Position numbers and translations under genes: made by a program. A stretch of 8,596 nucleotides of DNA, from positions 1 through 8,596 of the forward strand of contig CAMOFS010000048.1 in assembly GCA_946613735.1 (NCBI GenBank), read 5' to 3'. Source of the DNA: an uncultured Lachnospiraceae bacterium (GTDB lineage Bacteria > Bacillota_A > Clostridia > Lachnospirales > Lachnospiraceae). The notes beneath the pieces are model-generated. The model worked only from the letters and a program-made list of their open reading frames with translations. It was not told the DNA's origin and made no database searches. Below, one piece after another: positions 1 to 4,972 of this stretch; position 1 is the first letter of the stretch, and each line of letters opens with the position of its first letter.

Positions 1-215
1 TTTTCGGCGTTTTCGCTGTAGGATTCTATGTAACCGTTTTTCTCCATCCTAGTGAAGGCGGAGTAGAGTGTGGTCTCCTTGATCACATATTTATCCTCGG
101 ACAGGGCGCGGATACGCTTGCTGATCTCATAGCCGTAGGATGGGGCGCTAAGCAGCAGATACAGGATCATCGTGTCGTTGTATCCGCGGATCACATCGCT
201 GGATATTCCTGCCAT
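1..215 (-). CDS. PadR-family transcriptional regulator, N-terminal part (cut by window edge)
   Basis: Seventy-one codons read leftward from ATG (215-213) to the window edge, so the C-terminus is missing. The start fits a ribosome binding site AAGGAAG, seen on the minus strand at about 224-230. The protein begins MAGISSDVIRGY and carries the PadR winged-helix pattern: 'TMILYLLLSAPSYGYEISKRI' at about residues 15-35 (helices 1-2, with the SYGYEI core), then 'ETTLYSAFTRMEKNGYIESY' at about 47-66 (recognition helix and wing start). PadR proteins are dimeric DNA-binding repressors, often autoregulated and often controlling a neighbouring membrane protein or transporter. The C-terminal dimerisation part is not visible, so the subfamily cannot be judged. 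The gene is transcribed away from the rest of the window, and its leader is packed with repeats that may be its own operators. The family call is secure; ligand and targets are unknown. Confidence 0.93.
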   Translation of the reverse strand, partial: MAGISSDVIRGYNDTMILYLLLSAPSYGYEISKRIRALSEDKYVIKETTLYSAFTRMEKNGYIESYSENAE

Positions 216-270
216 ACTGTCACTTCCTTTCTATTGTGTTTTCATTTCTATTCTCCTATTTACTTTGCCT

Positions 271-345
271 GTCGTTATAACGATTGTCGTATTACGTCTG
301 GCGTACTATGTCTGACGTAGTAAAGATACCACGACTGTCGAAGTA
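271..345. promoter_or_regulatory. Cluster of short repeats and palindromes in the padR leader, probable operators
   Basis: Five related GTC-centred elements occur on the plus strand, with GTC at 271, 286, 296, 310 and 337: gtcgttata, gtcgtatta, gtctggcgtacta, gtctgacgtagta and gtcgaagta. Copies three and four match at 11 of 13 positions. Several are also dyads: TCGTTATAACGA (272-283) is a perfect 12-bp palindrome, CGTATTACG (288-296) a near-perfect one, CGACTGTCG (332-340) another, and TACGTC (293-298) faces GACGTA (314-319). They sit in the spacer and just downstream of the candidate padR promoter. The simplest reading is multiple binding sites for the PadR protein itself. Binding is inferred, not shown. 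Confidence 0.5.
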
Positions 346-351
346 TGTCAA
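323..351 (-). promoter_or_regulatory. Candidate padR promoter
   Basis: On the minus strand a perfect -35 TTGACA (351-346) is followed by a 17-nt spacer and a -10-like TATCTT (328-323, 4 of 6 to TATAAT). This predicts a leader of about 100 nt before the ATG at 215. One of the short repeats (GTCGAAGTA, 337-345 on the plus strand) lies inside the spacer, a position suited to repression. Confidence 0.55.
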
Positions 352-375
352 GAGGGAATTGTAAATTTTTTTCGC

Positions 376-404
376 TTGACAGTAATAAACCCATATAGTA
401 AAAT
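376..404 (+). promoter_or_regulatory. Strong sigma-A-type promoter for tRNA-Thr
   Basis: A perfect -35 TTGACA (376-381), a 17-nt spacer and a -10 TAAAAT (399-404, 5 of 6) lie just upstream of the tRNA. Transcription would start near 411, about 20 nt before the mature tRNA 5' end. This is the best promoter in the window and may also feed operon A by read-through. Confidence 0.85.
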
Positions 405-430
405 ACTTATCGGCTCTTTGATGAGCACAA

Positions 431-503
431 GCTGACATGGCACAGGCGGTAGCGCACCTCATTGGTAGTGAGGAGGTCACCGGTTCGAATCCGGTTGTCA
501 GCT
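431..503 (+). tRNA. tRNA-Thr (anticodon GGT)
   Basis: The full cloverleaf can be folded by hand. The acceptor stem GCTGACA/TGTCAGC has 7 bp. The D arm GCAC/GCGC has an A12-C23 mismatch, with A14, G18G19 and A21 conserved. The anticodon stem CCTCA/TGAGG has 5 bp around loop TTGGTAG, giving anticodon GGT, which reads ACC and ACU. The variable loop is AGGTC, and the T arm is ACCGG-TTCGAAT-CCGGT. The discriminator is T73, and CCA is not encoded (a T-run follows), so CCA would be added post-transcriptionally. It lies between a strong promoter and operon A, whose first ATG is only 41 nt downstream. Confidence 0.96.
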
Positions 504-522
504 TTTTTTGTACCCATATATA
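495..522 (+). promoter_or_regulatory. Possible operon A promoter with its -35 inside the tRNA
   Basis: TTGTCA (495-500), in the T-arm/acceptor strand of tRNA-Thr, is followed after 16 nt by TATATA (517-522, 4 of 6 to TATAAT). It would give a very short leader of about 16 nt that still contains the AAAGGAG ribosome binding site (531-537). The alternative is that operon A is read only from the tRNA promoter. Both elements are imperfect and the T-rich region makes chance matches likely. Confidence 0.3.
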
Positions 523-544
523 CATATCTGAAAGGAGAAGCGAT

Positions 545-1252
545 ATGGGATTTACGCTTACAACAGAAAACATAGCCACGCTTCTGATCGACGGTTCCGC
601 TATATTCTTACTTGCGGGGGTGTATATCGTGACCTATATCATGCGCATGCGGGGACGTCAGGATGACAGGCTGTTTTCTCTCATGCTGGGCTTGAACATG
701 ATCTTAGCCCTGGCTGATATAGTGACTTACCTTTCGGATGAAAAGGACTTCCCGGGCGCAAGATACTTCAACATGGGTGGCGTATCGGTATTCTATATCG
801 TGATGGTGCTTCTAATAATGGTTTTTCTCCACTACAGCCTGGTCAGGTTCAGAGGGATGACAAAAGATGTCAGTCCCGGGCTTAGGCTCCTCTTTCTGCC
901 AGGTCTTATTACGGAGTTTGTTCTTATCATCAATTTCTTTACCGGACTGGTATTTTCCGTGGATAAGTCCAACATCTACCACTATGGAGTTCTGTTTGTC
1001 CCCATGTTACTTGTGATGGGCTTTTATGCGTTTGTCAGTTTCTATGTCATTCAAAAATACCACAAGGCAGGTGACGGCCGTTCACTGATCCCCGTATGGA
1101 TATATTTCGTCCCCCTTACCGTAGGTATGCTGCCCTTTGCTGTAGGAGGCATATCAATTACCAGTATAGGTATTGCCATGAGTATAGTTTTCACCCATTG
1201 CGGAAGCGCGTCTGAGATGGTCAATTCCGATTTCGAGGAGGTGAAAGGCTGA
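545..1252 (+). CDS. Seven-transmembrane sensor-like protein without output domain
   Basis: The product is a 235-residue membrane protein. The frame stays open upstream to 437, but that start lies inside the tRNA; ATG 545 has an AAAGGAG site at 531-537 and is the credible start. About seven hydrophobic segments are visible, near residues 14-33, 43-63, 77-100, 112-135, 147-170, 183-200 and 203-217. The stretch 'INFFTGLVFSVDKSNIYHYG' (129-148) resembles the loop found in 7TM input regions of Lachnospiraceae diguanylate cyclases and histidine kinases. In those proteins a GGDEF or kinase domain follows the last helix, but here only about 18 polar residues remain (SASEMVNSDFEEVKG end). It overlaps the next gene by 1 nt (TGATG). 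The product is probably a membrane receptor or partner subunit for the next protein; its ligand is unknown. Confidence 0.85.
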   Translation: MGFTLTTENIATLLIDGSAIFLLAGVYIVTYIMRMRGRQDDRLFSLMLGLNMILALADIVTYLSDEKDFPGARYFNMGGVSVFYIVMVLLIMVFLHYSLVRFRGMTKDVSPGLRLLFLPGLITEFVLIINFFTGLVFSVDKSNIYHYGVLFVPMLLVMGFYAFVSFYVIQKYHKAGDGRSLIPVWIYFVPLTVGMLPFAVGGISITSIGIAMSIVFTHCGSASEMVNSDFEEVKG

Positions 1253-2322
1253 TGAATGCTCTGCACGTTGCGATATATGCCAATGTAGTGGCGATAATGC
1301 TTATACTAGGTATTCTTGTTTTGGCACGACAGCTTAATATCAGGGATCCGCTTGAAAAAAAGATCTTTTTGTCTTTGCTTGTCATTAATCTGTGTATGTC
1401 GGTGGGTTATATTATAGGTGTGTTCAGGGATCTTAGGGTCATCCATTGCACCCCGTTTTCGGCTCTCATAATAGAGACTGTTTTGGAGATCATCATCAAT
1501 CTGTTTTTATTCCAATGGCTCATCTACGTAGACTATAGGATATACCACTCTATAGGACATATCAGGCGTAATGCCATAGTCCTGGTTATCCCTGTGGCTG
1601 TTATCTTCTGTCTTGATATCGTCAATCTTTTTACCGGGGTAATGCTTAGGTTTGACGAGAATCTGGTGCTGACGGAGATGCCGCTTTATCTTTTGGCCGA
1701 TCTTGTGAGAACGGGATATGGCATTTGGTCCCTTATCTTACTTGCATACTGTAAGAAACACGATGACAGAATGAAGTTCTTTTCAGTGCTCCCGTTTTTG
1801 GTACCGATGGTCTTTTACGGCGGCCTTTACTATTTTACCGATTTTGCCACCACATCACTTGGTATGGCTTTAGGCCTCACCCTGATATATGTTCAGATGA
1901 TCAATGAACAGTGCTATCAGGATGGTGAGACCGGCTTTTTCAACAGGCTGTACCTGGAACATATGAAAAAGGCGATATCGGACGAAGAATACGATCTTAA
2001 AAGTGTTATTTCCTTTAGGGTATCCTGGGATGAGATGAAAAAGCCGGCGATGATCATAGAAAAGCAGCTGCCTCAGGACTGCTATCCCATAAGATACAGC
2101 AAGGATACGGTGCTGACCCTGGCAAGGGCCGACAAAAGGGGACCGCTCAATCTCCTCGCTGAGGATGTGGAGATGGCATTGGGAGAGGCCGGTATCCCTG
2201 TAGAGGTGGATATGTCGCTGAAGAAGAAAAACGAAACCGGTCTGGAGTTTTTAGACAGGTTTATAAAAAGCAGCCTTGCCGTCGGTGGCGGTGATGACCG
2301 CAAAACGGCTGATGAAGAGTAA
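1252..2322 (+). CDS. 7TM membrane protein with degenerate GGDEF-like domain
   Basis: This 356-residue protein starts at the ATG overlapping the previous stop, behind a strong AGGAGGTG (1236-1243). Residues 1-217 form about seven membrane segments (near 7-25, 38-57, 71-93, 107-127, 145-167, 177-195, 200-217), with 'NLFTGVMLRFDENL' at 125-138 matching the NFFTG loop of its neighbour. The cytosolic part opens with DGETGFFNR (224-232), the D-x-x-TG-x-x-NR entry motif of GGDEF domains, then a helix and strand SVISFRVS (251-258). The usual substrate-binding D-x-D/G-D segment is largely missing. 'IRYSKDTVLTLA' (280-291) aligns without a gap to the usual RYGGDEF region, so the active-site signature reads SKDTV. 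Diguanylate cyclase activity is therefore very unlikely; a receptor or c-di-GMP-independent scaffold role is inferred. Confidence 0.85.
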   Translation: MNALHVAIYANVVAIMLILGILVLARQLNIRDPLEKKIFLSLLVINLCMSVGYIIGVFRDLRVIHCTPFSALIIETVLEIIINLFLFQWLIYVDYRIYHSIGHIRRNAIVLVIPVAVIFCLDIVNLFTGVMLRFDENLVLTEMPLYLLADLVRTGYGIWSLILLAYCKKHDDRMKFFSVLPFLVPMVFYGGLYYFTDFATTSLGMALGLTLIYVQMINEQCYQDGETGFFNRLYLEHMKKAISDEEYDLKSVISFRVSWDEMKKPAMIIEKQLPQDCYPIRYSKDTVLTLARADKRGPLNLLAEDVEMALGEAGIPVEVDMSLKKKNETGLEFLDRFIKSSLAVGGGDDRKTADEE

Positions 2323-2337
2323 ATTGAGGATTCTTTG

Positions 2338-3183
2338 ATGGAAGTAGTACATATTACCGAATCAAATGCAGATGATTTTTCTGCTTATATAGATGAGGAT
2401 ATGCTCGATAATCTGGACCGCACTTTTTTTAGAGCCATTGGAGCCTTGGATGATGATGGTTCACCTGTTGGGGCTATGGTCTTTGAACTGAAGAACAGTG
2501 AGAGTGAGGATGACACCAAGAGCCGTATCCGTGCCATGAAGGTGGAAAATGATGATGTCAGGGATATCATCATGTCGGAATATAAGTCCATGGTCAATGA
2601 GGAAGAGGTGGTAGAGAGCTTCTATGAGATGCCTGATGAAGTGGCCTCCCATAGGCTTGAAGGCAGTGGTTTTTCCCTTGAGGTTTCGGAGGGACTTGAT
2701 CTGGTGGTGTCTATGGAGGATGTAAAAAAGGTGGCGGATTCTATCAGGTTAAGCAAGTTTCCGCCTTATATTACCAGCCTGTCTGGAGTCACTGTTATGC
2801 AGTATCGCAGCTTTATCAAGAACTGTCTTTTCAAGGGCAGGTACGGACTTTTGGAGGATCTGGCTTATCTTCCGAAAAACTGGTTTGAGCAGGAGATATC
2901 GGCGTGTGCTCTGACGGATGAGGATGTCTGTGGTATGCTCCTTTTGAAAAAGGCGCCATCCGGTATGCTCTTTGCTCTTTTGTATACGGCCTTCGGCCCG
3001 GATTACCAGAAAAACCTGGGGCTTATGATGGCGTATGCGGCAAAAAAGGTCGTGGAACTGTATCCCGAGGATACCCGGCTGGTGATCCGCCGCCACAACG
3101 AGATGGTAAAAAAGCTTACCGACAGATTCTTTTCAAACTGCAGGGGCGAGCAGGTGTATAACGGTAAGAGGGAAGAGGTATAG
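2338..3183 (+). CDS. Tandem GNAT-like protein lacking the acetyl-CoA loop (probable pseudo-acetyltransferase)
   Basis: This 281-residue soluble acidic protein uses ATG 2338, 7 nt after TGAGGA (2325-2330); a TTG at 2335 is possible but too close to that site. The first domain (about 1-120) shows the GNAT start 'AIGALDDDGSPVGAMVFEL' (33-51) and end 'EGSGF' (108-112). However, the segment where GNATs carry Q/R-x-x-G-x-G/A reads VENDDVRD (69-76), with no glycine. The second domain (about 190-277) looks like another degenerate GNAT. It aligns along its whole length to the product at 4132-4962, which keeps the loop, so the two are paralogues. It is the last gene of operon A, 15 nt after the previous stop and just before a strong terminator. 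A binding or regulatory role is inferred; the fold assignment is by eye. Confidence 0.7.
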   Translation: MEVVHITESNADDFSAYIDEDMLDNLDRTFFRAIGALDDDGSPVGAMVFELKNSESEDDTKSRIRAMKVENDDVRDIIMSEYKSMVNEEEVVESFYEMPDEVASHRLEGSGFSLEVSEGLDLVVSMEDVKKVADSIRLSKFPPYITSLSGVTVMQYRSFIKNCLFKGRYGLLEDLAYLPKNWFEQEISACALTDEDVCGMLLLKKAPSGMLFALLYTAFGPDYQKNLGLMMAYAAKKVVELYPEDTRLVIRRHNEMVKKLTDRFFSNCRGEQVYNGKREEV

Positions 3184-3193
3184 TTTTTTAATG

Positions 3194-3231
3194 ACACCTC
3201 ACCGGAATGATCCGGTGGGGTGTATTTTTTT
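3194..3231 (+). terminator. Rho-independent terminator of operon A
   Basis: The stem ACACCTCACCGGA (3194-3206) pairs with TCCGGTGGGGTGT (3211-3223) over 13 bp with one U-G wobble and an ATGA loop. It is followed by A and seven T (3225-3231). It starts 10 nt after the stop at 3183 and separates operon A from operon B. The minus strand lacks a T-run after the hairpin, so it acts in one direction. Confidence 0.93.
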
Positions 3232-3245
3232 GTAAAAAAACAGGT

Positions 3246-3267
3246 ATAGTACCCCTGGGGGTACTAT
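3246..3267. promoter_or_regulatory. Perfect GC-centred palindrome, CsoR/RcnR-family-like operator
   Basis: ATAGTACCCC (3246-3255) and GGGGTACTAT (3258-3267) are exact inverted repeats of 10 bp around TG. The layout, a C-tract and G-tract flanked by TA-rich arms (AGTACCCC-GGGGTACT), is the kind bound by DUF156 metal- or persulfide-sensing repressors (CsoR, CstR, RcnR, FrmR). There is no T-run, so it is not a terminator. It lies 67 nt upstream of the operon B start. No convincing -35/-10 pair was found here, although TATAGT (3245-3250), TATAAG (3279-3284) and TAGAAT (3288-3293) are possible -10 boxes. The identity of the bound regulator is inferred. Confidence 0.6.
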
Positions 3268-3334
3268 GAAAAAGAAGATATAAGAGGTAGAATGATAAAC
3301 GGTAAATGATCAATCAAAAAAGAGAGGTAAAAAG

Positions 3335-4135
3335 ATGTTACTACTATCTATCATACCAAGCATTATACTGTTTTCCATCGTATGGAAGAATGACACTGTG
3401 GAAAAGGAGCCTCCCGCACTTTTATGGAAGCTTTTCTTCTGCGGTGCTCTCACCATCATTACCGCAGTGGCTATTGGCCTTTTCGGGGAGGGGTTCCTTT
3501 CAGAGGCTGTCCCTGATCAGACTTCCATGCTCTACCTTTTCATTGATAATTTCATCCTTACGGCCCTGGTAGAGGAGGGCGGTAAGTATTTCGTTCTTAA
3601 AAAGGTAACATGGAAGAATAAGGAATTTAACTACACCTTTGACGCCGTGGTATATTCGGTAGTGGTATCCTTAGGCTTTGCCACCTTTGAAAATATCTTG
3701 TATGTATTCCAAAACGGAATAGGTACTGCCATCACCAGGGCGATATTCTCAGTACCCGGACATGTGATCGATGCTATATTCATGGGTTATTTCTACGGCC
3801 TTGCCAGACGAGCGCATGGAGCCGGTGAAGAGGGCGCTGCAAAGAGATATCTTTTTGAAGCACTTCTTATTCCCGTGATAATGCACGGCTTTTACGACTT
3901 CTGCCTAAGCACTGAGGACGGTATGTTCATCCTGCTGTTTTTGGTATATGAAGTAGTGATCACCGTGGTCGCTGTTAAGAAGCTTAAGAGCCTTTCAAAA
4001 AATGACGCGATAATCCCCGGAATGGAAGAAACGGTAGTGCAGGCTGAGAATACAGCAGTACAGCCGGAAAATGCGACAGCACAGATGGAATCGGTGGATG
4101 ATGTTCAGTCTGAAGAAGGAGGGAATAAGGAATGA
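3335..4135 (+). CDS. PrsW-family intramembrane metalloprotease
   Basis: This 266-residue polytopic membrane protein carries the PrsW hallmarks in order. These are the N-terminal 'KNDTVEKEPPALLWKLFFCG' (18-37, the D-x-x-EKEP entry), E80-E81-x-x-K84, F118-E119-N120, a histidine in PGH (H143) with D146, and H184-G-F-Y-D188. The acidic and histidine motifs are the expected zinc and catalytic sites, so it should be active. In Bacillus PrsW performs site-1 cleavage of the anti-sigma factor RsiW; no anti-sigma or ECF sigma gene is in this window, so the substrate is unknown. The start has AGAGAGG (3321-3327) 7 nt upstream. A low-complexity acidic tail (about 230-266) with VQAEN/VQPEN repeats extends past the last helix and is unusual. 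It overlaps the next gene by 4 nt (ATGA). Confidence 0.92.
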   Translation: MLLLSIIPSIILFSIVWKNDTVEKEPPALLWKLFFCGALTIITAVAIGLFGEGFLSEAVPDQTSMLYLFIDNFILTALVEEGGKYFVLKKVTWKNKEFNYTFDAVVYSVVVSLGFATFENILYVFQNGIGTAITRAIFSVPGHVIDAIFMGYFYGLARRAHGAGEEGAAKRYLFEALLIPVIMHGFYDFCLSTEDGMFILLFLVYEVVITVVAVKKLKSLSKNDAIIPGMEETVVQAENTAVQPENATAQMESVDDVQSEEGGNKE

Positions 4136-4962
4136 CCCTGACTGGAATAGGAGAAAAGAATATAAGCGCCTTTGCGCCTTTGATGAGTGGTTTTTCACTT
4201 GATGATGTAAGTATCGCGGTGGGAGCCATCCATGATGATAAGGCGGTGGGAGTTGTGCTTTTGGATGCGGTGGATGAAGCTCTGATGCTGGACTACATAT
4301 ACGTAGTCCCGGAGTATCGTAGAAAAGGGATAGCCACGGACATGCTCTGGGGAGTGATCTACGAGATAAGCTCAGCTGAGCCGGCAGCCTTACATGTGAA
4401 TTATCCGGAGTCCTCTGAGGCTTTGCATGGATTCTTTTTATCCATGGGCTTCAAGCTTTACCGGGACGGCAGATCATATCGCATACCCGCAGCGGACATC
4501 CTGGATACACCCGCATTTAAAAAGGTCACCTCTGCAAAGGTAAAGCACCGGATCTCAAGACTTTCAGACATGACCAACAAGGAAGAAAATGACATTAAAA
4601 AAGCTTTTGAGGCGGCAAGACTCAAATCCAATGTCATTGATAACAGGTCTCTTTCCGATGAGCTTTCTCTTGTGGCTTTTGACGGCGAGACGGATGAGCC
4701 TGAGGCTCTGGTGCTGTGTGAAGAGGGAGATAAGATAGTATCGATAGTTTTCCTGGTGTCCTTTAAGCACGACATGGTGGCACTGGCGGATATCATCCAC
4801 GCGCTTAAGGATGCCATTTTGGAGAAAAAGGGTGATGACTGTGACATCCTGTTTGTCACCATGGATGAAAAGATGGAAGCCTTTGCCAAAACCCTGGTGG
4901 GTGAAGAGGATGATTTTGTAAGTACCGGTCCGGTAATAAGCGGCATATTGATGTTGTCATAG
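4132..4962 (+). CDS. GNAT-family N-acetyltransferase with second degenerate GNAT-like domain
   Basis: This 276-residue soluble protein has an N-terminal GNAT domain (about 1-120). Strands 'IAVGAIHDDKAVGVVLLD' (28-45) lead into 'LDYIYVVPEYRRKGIATDML' (53-72), in which R63-R64-K65-G66-I67-A68 is the acetyl-CoA pyrophosphate-binding loop. The typical 'FFLSMGF' (101-107) follows. The C-terminal half (about 135-276) has the same strand-helix rhythm but no loop motif, and matches the second half of the 2338-3183 product. The protein is translationally coupled to PrsW by ATGA, with AGGAGGG at 4117-4123, and is followed after 10 nt by the giant gene. It probably acetylates a protein or small molecule linked to this operon; the substrate cannot be told from sequence. 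A long antisense open frame over it is a shadow. Confidence 0.85.
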   Translation: MTLTGIGEKNISAFAPLMSGFSLDDVSIAVGAIHDDKAVGVVLLDAVDEALMLDYIYVVPEYRRKGIATDMLWGVIYEISSAEPAALHVNYPESSEALHGFFLSMGFKLYRDGRSYRIPAADILDTPAFKKVTSAKVKHRISRLSDMTNKEENDIKKAFEAARLKSNVIDNRSLSDELSLVAFDGETDEPEALVLCEEGDKIVSIVFLVSFKHDMVALADIIHALKDAILEKKGDDCDILFVTMDEKMEAFAKTLVGEEDDFVSTGPVISGILMLS

Positions 4963-4972
4963 GAGGGAGAAG

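Noticed and set aside
431..503. tRNA-Thr as an attachment site of an integrated element
   Set aside because: No second copy of the tRNA 3' end and no integrase was found in the window.
503..509. T-run after tRNA-Thr as an intrinsic terminator
   Set aside because: No dedicated hairpin directly precedes it; the nearest stem is the tRNA T arm, 7 nt away. Partial termination cannot be ruled out.
437..544. Upstream start at 437 for the first 7TM protein
   Set aside because: The extension lies inside the tRNA gene; ATG 545 has a good ribosome binding site and begins a sensible membrane protein.
292..579. 95-residue minus-strand open frame
   Set aside because: It is the antisense of the tRNA (the TGFEPVTSSLP string is typical of translated tRNA complements) plus the promoter region, and has no convincing ribosome binding site.
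3266..3309. Two tiny leader frames, MKKKI (3266-3283) and MINGK (3292-3309), before PrsW
   Set aside because: They are only five codons each with no attenuator-like hairpins following; chance is the simplest explanation, although the second has a GAGGT before it.
3306..3572. 88-residue plus-strand open frame overlapping the PrsW start
   Set aside because: It is out of frame with PrsW, which has clear family motifs covering this stretch.
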